The notes: generated by a model from the letters alone, not told the origin. A stretch of DNA of 64,000 nucleotides from Planotetraspora phitsanulokensis (GCF_016863295.1 NZ_BOOP01000006.1:79962-143961); one strand, 5' to 3'; positions 7,453 to 15,948 are shown, counted from the first letter of the stretch. Made by a program: numbers and translations.

Positions 7453-8655
7453 ATGGAGAACGGCAACGACATCCGCCCCAATGCCCGCCCCTCCCAGGAC
7501 GGCGCCCAGCGGGAACCCGCCCCTGCCCGCACGGTGACGAGGACCGGGCACCCGGCGGGAGCACCCGTGTTGAGCCGCCGCGCACTCAGCCGGGCCACGC
7601 TCGAGCGCCAGCTCCTGCTGCGCCGCCACGACATGACGGCACACGAGGCGATCGAGCACCTCGTGGGCCTGCAGGCGCAGACCCCGCACACCTGGTACGT
7701 CGGCCTGTGGGCCCGGCTGTCCGCCTTCGATCCGCGCGAGGCCGCCGACCTGCTGACGAACAGGGGGGCCGTCCGGATCGCGCTCATGCGCTCGACGATC
7801 CATCTGATGACGGCGCCGGACGCCCTCGCCCTGCGTGGACTGATCCAGCCGACGATCGAGCGCAGCACGAGATCCGTCTTCGGAAAGGGCGTCGCGGGGA
7901 TCGACCCGGACGAGCTCGCCCGTGCGGGCAGGGCGGCGGTCGAGGACAGGCCGCTGACCTTCAGCGAGCTCGGCCGGGTCCTCGGCGAGCGGTGGCCGGG
8001 CCGCGACCAGGCGGCCCTCGCCCAGACCGTGCGGGCCGCCCTGCCGCTGGTCCAGGTGCCGCCGCGCGGAGTCTGGGGCGCGAGCGGCCTGGCCAGGCAC
8101 ACCACGGCCGAGGCCTGGCTCGGCCGGCCGCTGCGCGCGGACTACCCGGTCGGGGAGATGGTCCTGCGCTACCTCGCGGCGTTCGGCCCCGCCACCGTGC
8201 GGGACGTGCAGATGTGGTCGGGTCTCACCCGGCTGACCGAGGTCCTCGAGCGGCTGCGGCCCCGCCTGCTGTCCTTCCGCGACGAGAACGGCGCCGAACT
8301 GTTCGACCTGCCGGACGCGCCGCGGCCGGACCCGGAGACCCCCGCGCCGGCCCGGTTCCTGTACGACTTCGACAATCTCCTGCTCTCGCACGCCGACAGG
8401 TCGCGGGTGGTGACCGACGCCTACCGGCGGCAGGACTTCGACCCCCACGGGCCCGTGCCCCGCCTCATCCTGCTCGACGGATTCACCGCGGGGACGTGGA
8501 CGTTCGCCGAGGAGCGCGGGAAGGCGACACTGGTGATCCGCCCGTTCGCGAAGATCTCGGGCGAGGACGCCGACGCGCTGGCCGCCGAGGGCGCGGCGCT
8601 CGCCGCGTTCCTCGCCCCCAAGGCGGATGTCCGGGACGTCCAGTTCGCCTCGTGA
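7453..8655 (+). CDS. Winged-helix DNA-binding domain protein (HTH_42 family)
   Basis: A 400-residue member of the HTH_42 family (YcaQ/AlkX-like fold), with LSRRALSRATLERQLLLRR, the HLVGLQAQ-PHTWYVGLW motif, ALMRSTIHLM, and a C-terminal YDFDNLLLSHADRSRV...FTAGTW section. The family includes DNA glycosylases that act on bulky alkylated or crosslinked bases, but most actinobacterial members are untested. Start choice is uncertain: ATG 7453 could be leaderless, while GTG 7567 has a good GGCGGGAG site and matches where homologues usually begin. It is controlled divergently with the WYL regulator. Confidence 0.82.
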   Translation: MENGNDIRPNARPSQDGAQREPAPARTVTRTGHPAGAPVLSRRALSRATLERQLLLRRHDMTAHEAIEHLVGLQAQTPHTWYVGLWARLSAFDPREAADLLTNRGAVRIALMRSTIHLMTAPDALALRGLIQPTIERSTRSVFGKGVAGIDPDELARAGRAAVEDRPLTFSELGRVLGERWPGRDQAALAQTVRAALPLVQVPPRGVWGASGLARHTTAEAWLGRPLRADYPVGEMVLRYLAAFGPATVRDVQMWSGLTRLTEVLERLRPRLLSFRDENGAELFDLPDAPRPDPETPAPARFLYDFDNLLLSHADRSRVVTDAYRRQDFDPHGPVPRLILLDGFTAGTWTFAEERGKATLVIRPFAKISGEDADALAAEGAALAAFLAPKADVRDVQFAS

Positions 8656-8702
8656 ACCAGGTCACGGCCGGCGCGGCCCGGGCGGCGCCGGCCCGCGCGG
8701 GC

Positions 8703-9602
8703 TCAGCCGAGGGCGACCGTCACCGGGAGGAACAACCGGTCGCGGTCGCCGGGAAGGTCCGCGCCCTGGATCATGACCGTGGTCGTGAAGGCCCGGGTGA
8801 GGCCGTGGTCCACAGCCCAGTCGATCAGCGCGGGCCACCGGTGCTCCACGTCGACGCGCAGCGGGCCCTCGGCCTCCGCGGCCAGGTCGGACAGCAGCGC
8901 CGCGGCCGTCTCCCCCTCACCGGCGATCAGGGGACCGAGGACGGTGACGCTCTCGTTGCGCCATGCCCCGCCGTACGCCGTGATGCCGGAGGGTCCGTCC
9001 ACGACGCGCATCGACGTGCAGAACGCGGGCAGCCGCGTGACCAGTTCGGTGCGCGGTACGCCGCATGCCTCGGCGTCCAGGGCGAGCACCGCGGGAAGGT
9101 CGGCCGCGGTCATCGGACGCGACACGGGCCGGGCCGGGTCCGAGGGCCGGGCACGGAACGGCCCGGTGTACGCGCTGGAGTGGCCGATGGCGCGAAAGCC
9201 CAGACGCTCGTAGAGCGGGCGCCCGTACTCGGTGGCCGTCAGCCAGACGCTGGCCGTGCCGCTCCGCTCGAGCGCGTGCGTCATCAGCCGCCTGCCGAGA
9301 CCCTGGCGCTCGTGCCTGCGCGCGACGAGCATCATGCCGATTCCGGCGACCCCTGTGCCGTACCGGGTCGACACCACCGTCCCGGCCAGCCCGCCGGCGG
9401 GGTCGTCGATGCCGTAGACCTCGCCGACGTCGAACAGAAGACGCCATTTGTGCTCTTCACGGGACCAGTCGCGGTCCTGGGCCAGCAGCATGCAGTCGGG
9501 GAGGTCGTCGAGGCCCAGCCGCCGGACTGGCATGTCCGGGGAAGGCGGCCTGACCTCGTTCGGGTCGATCGGTGAGTCGGTTTCCGGCACAGGCGGGGAC
9601 AC
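8703..9602 (-). CDS. GNAT-family N-acetyltransferase with tandem GNAT-like domains
   Basis: A 299-residue protein. The first GNAT domain (about residues 25-145) has the acetyl-CoA loop GIGMMLVARRHERQGLGRRLM, with the R-x-x-G-x-G/A pattern intact. A second, degenerate GNAT-like half starts near residue 165 (PMTAADLPAVLALDAEACG). The GTG at 9602 is the longest start; ATG 9533 just before VRRLGLDDL is a plausible alternative with a weak ribosome-binding site. The acceptor substrate is unknown. The family acetylates amines on small molecules or proteins. Confidence 0.85.
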   Translation of the reverse strand: MSPPVPETDSPIDPNEVRPPSPDMPVRRLGLDDLPDCMLLAQDRDWSREEHKWRLLFDVGEVYGIDDPAGGLAGTVVSTRYGTGVAGIGMMLVARRHERQGLGRRLMTHALERSGTASVWLTATEYGRPLYERLGFRAIGHSSAYTGPFRARPSDPARPVSRPMTAADLPAVLALDAEACGVPRTELVTRLPAFCTSMRVVDGPSGITAYGGAWRNESVTVLGPLIAGEGETAAALLSDLAAEAEGPLRVDVEHRWPALIDWAVDHGLTRAFTTTVMIQGADLPGDRDRLFLPVTVALG

Positions 9603-9633
9603 TAGCGATTCGCCCTACGGCACGTCGACCGAT

Positions 9634-10326
9634 TTAGCCCGCCGCGTCCTGCTCGTCGAGGAGGCCGGCGTCGTGGACGAGCAGCGCGATCTGCACCCGG
9701 TTGTTGAGGCCGAGTTTGGTGAGGATGCTCGACACGTGCGTCTTGACCGTGGGGACGCCGAGGTAGAGGACGGCGGCGATCTGCGCGTTCGACCTGCCTT
9801 CTCCGACCGCCACGGCCACCTCGCGTTCACGGTCGTTGAGAAGCGCGAGGCGCCGCCCGGCGTCGGCGCGGCGCCGGTCCTGGCCGGAGTGGGCGACCCG
9901 GGCGATGAGGCGCCGGGTGACCGCCGGGGAGAGCACGGGGTGCCCCTTGGCGACCTGGCGCACCGCGGCCACGATCTCGTCGGGCGGGGTGTCCTTGAGG
10001 AGGAAGCCGGCGGCGCCCGCGCGCAGGGCGCGCAGGACGTGCTCGTCGGCGTCGAAGGTGGTCAGGACGATGACCTCCGGCGCCCGCGGGCGGGCGCGCA
10101 GGGCCTCGGTGGCGGACAGCCCGTCCATCGCGGGCATCCGGATGTCCATCAGCACCACGTCGGGATCGTGCAGATCGATGAGGGACAGGGCTTCCGCGCC
10201 GTCACCGGCTTCGGCGACCACGCGGACGTCGGGCGCGCCGCCGAGCATCATCGTCAGGCCGGCACGCACCAGGGGGTCGTCGTCGACGATGAGCACGCCC
10301 ACGGGGAGGGAGTCCGAGGTGGTCAT
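9634..10326 (-). CDS. NarL/LuxR-type two-component response regulator
   Basis: A 230-residue regulator. The receiver domain has acidic pocket residues DDD near 15-17, phospho-acceptor Asp61 (VLMDIRMP), T in VLTTFD and K in FLLKD. The C-terminal LuxR HTH contains LNDREREVAVAVGEGRSNAQIA and TVKTHVSSILTKLGLNNR. ATG 10326 overlaps the stop of the upstream kinase as ATGA, so the pair is translationally coupled. A start six codons earlier (10344) would overlap the kinase further. The stimulus and target genes are not evident. Confidence 0.93.
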   Translation of the reverse strand: MTTSDSLPVGVLIVDDDPLVRAGLTMMLGGAPDVRVVAEAGDGAEALSLIDLHDPDVVLMDIRMPAMDGLSATEALRARPRAPEVIVLTTFDADEHVLRALRAGAAGFLLKDTPPDEIVAAVRQVAKGHPVLSPAVTRRLIARVAHSGQDRRRADAGRRLALLNDREREVAVAVGEGRSNAQIAAVLYLGVPTVKTHVSSILTKLGLNNRVQIALLVHDAGLLDEQDAAG

Positions 10327-11579
10327 GTCGGCCAGGGTAACCATGCCGTGAGCCGCCAGCCGCCTTCCTCGGTCGGGCCGTGCTCCAGCCTCCCGCCCGC
10401 GAGCGCGACGCGTTCGGCCAGGCCGAGGAGTCCCTGCCCTGGGACCTTCCGCGCGAGGCCCCCCGGTGCGGCGCCCAACGTTGGGGCCGGTGGGGAGCCC
10501 GGTGGGAAGCCTGGCGGGGAGCCCGGTGCGCTGACCGGTCCGGGGACCGGCTCGGCGTTCGGGGCGGCGTTCGGGGCGGCGTTCGGGGCGGTGTTGCCCA
10601 CCTCGACCGTCAGTCCCTGTCCGGGCGCCCCCACCGCCAGCAGCCGCACGTCGGCCCCCGCGGCGTGCTTCCTGGCGTTGGTCAGGCCTTCCTGGACGAC
10701 GCGGTACGCCGTGCGGCCCATGCCGTCGGGAACCGGGTCGCCGACCTCCTGGCACAGGTCGACCCGCATTCCCGCCTCGACCGACTCGGCGACGAGTTGG
10801 TGGACGTCCGCGAAGGTCGGCTGCGGCAACTCGCCGACCGGGGCGCGGAGCACGCCGATGACCTCGCGCAGGTCCTGCAGCGCCTGGTGGGCGCTCTCTC
10901 TGATGACCTTGGCGGCGCGCGCGACGTCCTCGGGCGGGGCGTCGGGGCGGTACTCCAGCGCGCCGGCGTGGACGCTGAGCAGCGACAGCCTGTGGCCGAG
11001 CACGTCGTGCATCTCCCTGGCGATGGCCTCGCGCGTGCGCAGCTGGGCCTGCTCGGCCCGCAGGTGCGCCTCGGTCTCCGCGCGGGCCGCCCGGTCGCGT
11101 AGCGACATCACCAGTTCCCGCCGGTGGTGGATGAACAGGCCCCAGCCGACTGTGGCGCCCGTGATGGCGAGCCCGAGCAGCCAGATCAGGAGTCCGGGCG
11201 TGTCCGGCTCGGGGCGCACCTCGACGTAGACGACCGCGGCGACGAGGCTCAGCGCGAATACGATCCCCGTCGTCCGAGGCGGGCGGTGGACCGCGACGGT
11301 GAACAGGGCGACCAGCATCGCACCCGAAACCAACTCCGAGAACGTCGACAGGGCACTCAGCACCAGGCAGAGCTCGACCGGCCGGCTGCGCCTCAGCCAC
11401 AGGGCGGCGCAGCCCAGCGTGGCGACGATCTGGTCGAGGCTGAAGACCCATGCCGGCTCCGGCAGCGGCGCCTGAACGCGCTCCGATGCCGTGAGCAGCC
11501 CGAAGGCGACCGCGAACAGGAACAGGCAGGTGTCCACGATCCAGTCCCGGGTGCTGCGCCGGGTCGCCACGCCGTCCAT
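10323..11579 (-). CDS. Two-component sensor histidine kinase (HisKA_3 / DesK-NarX type)
   Basis: A 418-residue membrane kinase: about five to six hydrophobic helices in residues 15-155, then a dimerisation helix with AIAREMHDVLGHRLSLL (phospho-His) and an HATPase with YRVVQEGLTNARKHA and the late GLLGLAERV box. Between those boxes lies an unusual low-complexity insert (APNAAPNAAPNA then PGSPPGFPPGSPP) encoded by short tandem repeats. ATG 11579 is chosen as the start nearest the first membrane helix. It forms an operon with the response regulator through a 4-nt overlap. Confidence 0.9.
   Translation of the reverse strand: MDGVATRRSTRDWIVDTCLFLFAVAFGLLTASERVQAPLPEPAWVFSLDQIVATLGCAALWLRRSRPVELCLVLSALSTFSELVSGAMLVALFTVAVHRPPRTTGIVFALSLVAAVVYVEVRPEPDTPGLLIWLLGLAITGATVGWGLFIHHRRELVMSLRDRAARAETEAHLRAEQAQLRTREAIAREMHDVLGHRLSLLSVHAGALEYRPDAPPEDVARAAKVIRESAHQALQDLREVIGVLRAPVGELPQPTFADVHQLVAESVEAGMRVDLCQEVGDPVPDGMGRTAYRVVQEGLTNARKHAAGADVRLLAVGAPGQGLTVEVGNTAPNAAPNAAPNAEPVPGPVSAPGSPPGFPPGSPPAPTLGAAPGGLARKVPGQGLLGLAERVALAGGRLEHGPTEEGGWRLTAWLPWPT
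10554..10589. repeat. Three perfect tandem copies of a 12-bp unit inside the kinase gene
   Basis: The unit GGCGTTCGGGGC occurs three times head to tail (10554-10565, 10566-10577, 10578-10589). A second, looser repeat of about 15 bp (GGGGAGCCCGGTG-like) lies at 10489-10530. Both keep the frame and extend the ATP-lid region of the HATPase domain, so copy number could vary by slippage without frameshift. Confidence 0.8.
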
Positions 11580-11755
11580 CGTTTCGAGGCTACCGACCGG
11601 ACGGCGTCCGGCCAGGTGGCCGCGACGCGACGGTACCGAAGTCCGGACGGCCGCTACTTTGGTCGGTCCCGGCCCGCCGGGACGATACCCCGGACGGGCC
11701 GCGGAGGGCCTCATGGCCGTTCCGCGGCCGGCGCCGGCTCCCTAGCGTTCCGATC

Positions 11756-11986
11756 ATGCGCTCGACGATTCAGTTCATCGGGGTCTTCCTGGCCGTGCAG
11801 GGGGTCAGCGGAGCCATCGACCACCTGCTGGTTCAGCCGTTCTTCGGAATCGTGCTGAACTTCTTCAACCGCGTCGTCATCCCTCGTGTCGACGTCCTCG
11901 CCGAACACGCGCTGTTCGCGAACCTGACGCTGGCGCTCCTGGGCGTGATCGTGGTCATCGCCGCGGAGCCGCACAAGGGGTCATGA
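11756..11986 (+). CDS. Small two-helix membrane protein of unknown function
   Basis: A 76-residue protein with a hydrophobic stretch at about residues 5-19, an amphipathic middle with FFGIVLNFFNRVVIP, and a clear membrane helix at 52-69 (ANLTLALLGVIVVIAA). No ribosome-binding site is visible, but TAGCGT sits 7 bp before the ATG, consistent with a leaderless transcript. The end overlaps the convergent MarR gene by 6 bp. I do not recognise a family. Confidence 0.6.
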   Translation: MRSTIQFIGVFLAVQGVSGAIDHLLVQPFFGIVLNFFNRVVIPRVDVLAEHALFANLTLALLGVIVVIAAEPHKGS

Positions 11987-12478
11987 CAACGCTTCGGCTC
12001 CGGTCCCGGTCAGGTTCTCCAGCATGCGCTGGAGCATGCCCGTGAGCTCCCGGACCTCCGTCTCGGAGAATCCCGCCAGCAGCCGCCCTGTGACACGCCC
12101 GAACACAGGGGCCAGACGGGGGACGATCGCGCGTCCCTCCTCGGTCACCTCGATGACGATGGAGCGCCGGTCGCCGGGATGCCTGCGCCGCCGTACCAGC
12201 CCCTTGTCCTCGAGGCGGTCCAGCAGTCTGGTCATGCCCGCCGTGTCGGTCCCGAGCTGAGGCGCGAGCTGGTTGGGGCTCGCCTCCTGCCGCGCGGCGT
12301 GCAGGAGCAGCGCGGCCTGCTGGGACGTGACGTCGAACGGGGCCAGCTGGCTCTCCACGGCGGTGCGCAGCTCGCGGCCGACCTGGTTGAGAAGCGAGCC
12401 GCCTCCCAGGACGAGCGCGATCGGGACGGCGCGGTTCTGATCCTGGTACGGCCGGCTTCCGGCTGATGGGGATTCCAT
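11981..12478 (-). CDS. MarR-family transcriptional regulator
   Basis: A 165-residue winged-helix protein with the MarR recognition region (SPNQLAPQLGTDTAGMTRLLDRLEDKGLVRRRRHPGDRRS) and long flanking dimerisation helices. It is divergent from the FAD monooxygenase at 12561, and the intergenic DNA contains a perfect palindrome. The likely arrangement is repression of itself and of the oxygenase, relieved by an aromatic or xenobiotic ligand; the ligand is inferred from the family only. Confidence 0.9.
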   Translation of the reverse strand: MESPSAGSRPYQDQNRAVPIALVLGGGSLLNQVGRELRTAVESQLAPFDVTSQQAALLLHAARQEASPNQLAPQLGTDTAGMTRLLDRLEDKGLVRRRRHPGDRRSIVIEVTEEGRAIVPRLAPVFGRVTGRLLAGFSETEVRELTGMLQRMLENLTGTGAEALS

Positions 12479-12503
12479 CGCGTCATGGTAGCTGGCACGA
12501 CTG

Positions 12504-12533
12504 TTGCTGTCGCGACAGCTATCAGGCTACGGT
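12504..12533 (+). promoter_or_regulatory. Promoter and MarR-type palindrome for the FAD monooxygenase
   Basis: TTGCTG (12504-12509) and TACGGT (12528-12533) form a sigma-A-like promoter with an 18-bp spacer. The perfect 14-bp palindrome GCTGTCGCGACAGC (12506-12519) overlaps the -35 box, a natural place for repression by the divergent MarR protein. Confidence 0.5.
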
Positions 12534-12560
12534 GGGGCCGTTTCCCCGAAAGGACCCCGT

Positions 12561-13808
12561 ATGAACGAAGACCATTCGAACGGCCCGCACGTGCTCGTGA
12601 TCGGCGGCGGCGTCGGCGGGCTCTGCCTCGCTCAGGGCCTGCGCAAGTCCGGCATCCGCGTCGACGTCTACGAGCGCGACCGGTCCGCCCGCTTCCGCGG
12701 CCAGGGCTGGCGCATCTCACTCAAGGAGGAGGGCACGTCCGCCCTCAGGAGTTGCCTGCCCGAGGACCTGTTCGAGCTCTGCGTCGCGACGGCCATCCTG
12801 CCGGCCACACGCATGGCGTTCCTCGACCACCTGCTGAACCCCAAGTTCGAAAAGCCCGTCCCGCTGCTCCCCCACGACGTCTTCTTCGGAGTCAACCGGC
12901 TGACGCTGCGCGAGATCCTGCTGTCCGGCCTCGACGACGTACGGCACTTCGGCAAGACGTTCGTCCGGTACGACCATGCCGGCGACGGCCGGGTGCGTGC
13001 GCACTTCGCCGACGGGACCGTCGCGACCGGCGACCTGCTCGTCGGCGCCGACGGGACCAACTCGGCGGTCCGCCGCCAGCTGCTGCCCGCCGCCGAGGTC
13101 GACGACATCGGGAACTTCGTCTACGGCCGGACGCCGATCACGCCCGGCATGCTCGACTGGCTCCCCGATGTCCTCGTCGACAGCTTCAACCGTCTCATCG
13201 CGCCCGGCGACGCGGCCATGTCCGTGGTCACCTGCAGGACCAGGGAGCCCGTGCCTGAGGCCGTCGCGAGGCTCGCCCCCGGCGCGCGGCTGACGGACAT
13301 GCCCGGCTACCTCGCCTGGATGGTCTCCAGTGACGAGCGGACCGGATGGGCGGCCGGGCCGTCGCTCACCGCCGAGCGCTTCCGGCAGTCCGACGGGGAG
13401 ACCCTGCATCGACTGGCGCGTGAGACTGTCGCGGACTTCCACCCGCTGGCCCGGCGGATCCTCGACGAGGCCGACGTCCCCGCCACCTTCCCGGTCGGCC
13501 TGCGCAGCGCCCGGCCCGTCTCCCCGTGGCCGACGACGGACGTCACCCTCCTCGGCGACGCCGTGCACACCATGTCGCCCGGGCGCGGGGAGGGGGCCAA
13601 CACGACCCTTCGCCACGCCGAACTCCTGCGGCAGGCCCTGGTCGGCGTCGCGGCGAGGGGCGTGCCCCTGCTCGACGCCGTGGGACATTACGAGGCGGAG
13701 ATGCTCCACCACGGCTTCCAGATGGTCTCCGCCTCGCTGGGCAACCCCCTCATGCCGCGCCCCTCCGTCACGAGTTCCCCGCGGCCAGGCCCGCGCGGCG
13801 CCGGATGA
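12561..13808 (+). CDS. FAD-dependent aromatic-type monooxygenase
   Basis: A 415-residue class A flavoprotein oxygenase. The FAD-binding GxGxxG is VIGGGVGGLCLAQ (residues 13-25), the DG motif is DLLVGADGTNSAVRR near 155-170, and the GD motif is VTLLGDAVHTMSPGRGEGAN near 335-355. ATG 12561 follows AAAGGA. Such enzymes hydroxylate aromatic or polyketide-like substrates with NAD(P)H and oxygen. Control by the divergent MarR gene suggests detoxification of a phenolic or antibiotic compound. Its 3' end overlaps the convergent dehydrogenase by 41 bp. Confidence 0.9.
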   Translation: MNEDHSNGPHVLVIGGGVGGLCLAQGLRKSGIRVDVYERDRSARFRGQGWRISLKEEGTSALRSCLPEDLFELCVATAILPATRMAFLDHLLNPKFEKPVPLLPHDVFFGVNRLTLREILLSGLDDVRHFGKTFVRYDHAGDGRVRAHFADGTVATGDLLVGADGTNSAVRRQLLPAAEVDDIGNFVYGRTPITPGMLDWLPDVLVDSFNRLIAPGDAAMSVVTCRTREPVPEAVARLAPGARLTDMPGYLAWMVSSDERTGWAAGPSLTAERFRQSDGETLHRLARETVADFHPLARRILDEADVPATFPVGLRSARPVSPWPTTDVTLLGDAVHTMSPGRGEGANTTLRHAELLRQALVGVAARGVPLLDAVGHYEAEMLHHGFQMVSASLGNPLMPRPSVTSSPRPGPRGAG

Positions 13809-14661
13809 CCTCGGCGACGGCCGCCCAGTCGAGGTCGGCGTCGCCGTGCGCGATCGCGTCCACGAAGGAGTCGCGCAGCACGCTCCCGAATGGAAGCGGC
13901 ACATTGCTTCCCGCCCCGGCGCTGAGCGCGAGGGAGACGTCCTTGAGCCCGAGCGAGAGGCGGAACCCCGCGGGCTCGTAGCGCCGCTCGGCGACCATGG
14001 ACCCGTAGCCGGAGTAGATCACGCCGGGGAAGATCGTGTTCGTCAGCAGGTCGACGAGCCCGGTCGACCTGATCCCCCTCGACTCCGCGAGGGCGCAGGC
14101 CTCGGCCACGGACTCGATCGCGCAGGCGATGAGGAAGTTGCCCGCGATCTTGACCAGGTTGGCCTGGTGAGGCGTGTCGCCCATGCGCCACGTGCGCTGG
14201 CCCATGGCCGCGAACAGCGGCTCCACATGGTCGATCAGCGCGCCGTCGCCCGCCGCGACGATGTTGAGCTTCCCGGCGGCCGCCACCTCGGACCGGCCCA
14301 TCACCGGAGCCGACAGGTAGCCGACGCCGTGCTCGGCGTGGAGGGCGGCGGCGCGGTCGGCCAGTTCGACCGAGACCGTCGCCATGTTGACGTGGACGGT
14401 CGCCGCCGCCCCTTCCAGGAGGCGCGGATCCAGCAGGACCGACTCGACGGCCGCGTCGTCGGACAGGATGGAGATCACGACGTCGTTGGCGAACACGGTC
14501 TCGAGACCGTCCGCCTCGGACGCCCCCAGCGCGACGAGTTCGGCGACCGGCCCCGGCGAACGGTTCCACACCTGTACGGCATGGCCCGCGCGGACCAGAT
14601 TGGCCGCCATCCCCCGTCCCATGGCACCGAGCCCCACGAAGCCGACGTTCATCGCTGTCAT
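13768..14661 (-). CDS. NAD(P)-dependent beta-hydroxyacid dehydrogenase family protein
   Basis: A 297-residue member of the 6-phosphogluconate/3-hydroxyisobutyrate dehydrogenase family. The Rossmann motif GFVGLGAMGRGMAANL is at residues 7-22, the substrate loop SAPVMGRSEVAAAGKL near 115-130, and the catalytic lysine region HQANLVKIAGNFLIA near 165-180. ATG 14661 has GAGGGGGA upstream. The exact substrate (glyoxylate, tartronate semialdehyde or an imine) cannot be decided from sequence. Confidence 0.9.
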   Translation of the reverse strand: MTAMNVGFVGLGAMGRGMAANLVRAGHAVQVWNRSPGPVAELVALGASEADGLETVFANDVVISILSDDAAVESVLLDPRLLEGAAATVHVNMATVSVELADRAAALHAEHGVGYLSAPVMGRSEVAAAGKLNIVAAGDGALIDHVEPLFAAMGQRTWRMGDTPHQANLVKIAGNFLIACAIESVAEACALAESRGIRSTGLVDLLTNTIFPGVIYSGYGSMVAERRYEPAGFRLSLGLKDVSLALSAGAGSNVPLPFGSVLRDSFVDAIAHGDADLDWAAVAEVIRRRAGLAAGNS

Positions 14662-14791
14662 CGCTGGATCCCCCTCGATCTTCGAACTCGCGCGACGGTC
14701 GAGGCGCGCACGCCTCGGCTCGACAGGCTCTGGCGCTCGTCGTACCCGCACCCGCCCGGCCTGCACGCTAGCACCGCGAGGGCATCATGAT

Positions 14792-14812
14792 GGAACCGGC
14801 TATAGTGGTTCC
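14792..14812 (+). promoter_or_regulatory. Leaderless promoter inside an inverted-repeat operator
   Basis: GGAACC (14792-14797) and GGTTCC (14807-14812) flank a 9-bp spacer that contains the -10 box TATAGT (14801-14806). The GTG start of the CGNR gene begins at 14813, directly after the second half-site, so the operator covers both the -10 box and the expected transcription start. Confidence 0.6.
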
Positions 14813-15397
14813 GTGGAGAGCGGCGACGGACCCCGGGACGACGGTTTCAGGTTCGGCAACGGGCGGTTGTGCTTCACATTCACCGCGACGCTGGGCGACC
14901 GGGGCGCACCCGCTCCCCGTGAACGGCTCGCCGTCCCCGGCGACCTCTCGCGATGGTGCGTGGAGGCCGGGCTGCTCGACGAGGCTCCCCCGGCCGGTCC
15001 CGTCACGCTCACCGCGGCGCGCCGCCTGCGCGAGGCGATCGACCGCGCGGCCGAGCGGGTGCGCACAGGGGGGTCCCCCGACCCACGGGACGCGGAGATC
15101 CTCAACGACTGGGCCGCCCGCCCGGCCCTCGCCCCCCGGCTCGACGAGGGCGGACGGCTCGGCTGGCACCAGGATGGGGCCCAGGTGCGGCACGTGCTCG
15201 CCCTCGTCGCCCGCGACGCGGTGGACGTCCTCACCGGGCCCGCGAGGTCACGACTTCGCCGCTGCGCCGACCCGGACTGCGAGGGCCTGTTCGTCGACGT
15301 CTCCCGGCCGGGAAACCGCCGCTGGTGCTCCATGAACACCTGCGGCAACAAAGCCAAGAAGGCCGCCTACCGGCGGCGCCACCCGCAGTCCGGCTGA
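14813..15397 (+). CDS. CGNR zinc-finger (ABATE domain) protein
   Basis: A 194-residue protein: an N-terminal ABATE domain (residues 10-145) and a C-terminal CGNR zinc finger with CADPDCEGLFVDVSRPGNRRWC and CGNKAKKAAYRRR, giving four cysteine ligands. These proteins are regarded as stress-induced transcription factors in actinobacteria. GTG 14813 is chosen because the -10 box TATAGT lies 6 bp upstream, implying leaderless translation; no ribosome-binding site is present. The flanking inverted repeat suggests autoregulation. Confidence 0.88.
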   Translation: MESGDGPRDDGFRFGNGRLCFTFTATLGDRGAPAPRERLAVPGDLSRWCVEAGLLDEAPPAGPVTLTAARRLREAIDRAAERVRTGGSPDPRDAEILNDWAARPALAPRLDEGGRLGWHQDGAQVRHVLALVARDAVDVLTGPARSRLRRCADPDCEGLFVDVSRPGNRRWCSMNTCGNKAKKAAYRRRHPQSG

Positions 15398-15399
15398 TC

Positions 15400-15828
15400 T
15401 CACGCTGTGGCGGCCGGGCCGCCTGACGAGCTCAGGACCTCCAGGTAGTGCGGGTTGTGCATGACACCCAGGACGTTCCCGAACGGATCGATCACCGAGG
15501 CGCCGATGAACCCGTCGCCGAAGTCCCGAGGGGGATGGTGCGGCTTCGCGCCCATGGAGGTCAGCCGATCGAGGGCGGCGTGCACATCGTCGACGTGCCA
15601 GTACACGATGGCGCCGGCCGGGCCCACCACGCCCTCGTCCACGCCGCCGAGGTCCGGCATGTACGTGCTGTCAATGATGCCGAGCTCATGCTGATAGTCG
15701 CCGATGCGGAACTCGACGTACGCCGGCCGCTGATAGTACGGCTCCACGCCGAGCAACTCGGCGTACCACCGCTTCGCCGCCTCCAGGTCGGTCGACCGGT
15801 ACGCGACCGTGGTCAGCCCTCGCAACAC
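15400..15828 (-). CDS. VOC (glyoxalase/bleomycin-resistance/dioxygenase fold) protein
   Basis: A 142-residue single-module VOC protein with TTVAYRSTDLEAAKRWYAELLG, a central AIVYWHVDDVHAAL strand and the closing DPFGNVLGVMHNPHY motif. GTG 15828 is selected because GGGAG lies 6 nt upstream. Its stop falls 2 bp past the CGNR gene, so the two converge. Substrate unknown; a metal-binding His/Glu set is plausible (H in ELGII-type strand, E in C-terminal strand). Confidence 0.88.
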   Translation of the reverse strand: MLRGLTTVAYRSTDLEAAKRWYAELLGVEPYYQRPAYVEFRIGDYQHELGIIDSTYMPDLGGVDEGVVGPAGAIVYWHVDDVHAALDRLTSMGAKPHHPPRDFGDGFIGASVIDPFGNVLGVMHNPHYLEVLSSSGGPAATA

Positions 15829-15948
15829 GGTGTGCTCCCTTCGTCGCCGTTCGTCTCGTGCCCGCAACGCTAACCGGGACCACCGACAAATCCCGTGCCC
15901 CGGCCGCCTTCGAGTCGGCGTCTCGCCGCCTCGCGTCCGCGTGCTCGG

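Noticed and set aside
13768..13808. Frameshift at the 41-bp overlap of the monooxygenase and dehydrogenase ends
   Set aside because: Both proteins keep family-typical length; convergent 3' overlaps are frequent in this window.
14384..14812. N-terminal extension of the CGNR gene from an earlier start
   Set aside because: The extension overlaps the opposite-strand dehydrogenase, has shadow composition, and the -10 box and operator sit exactly before GTG 14813.
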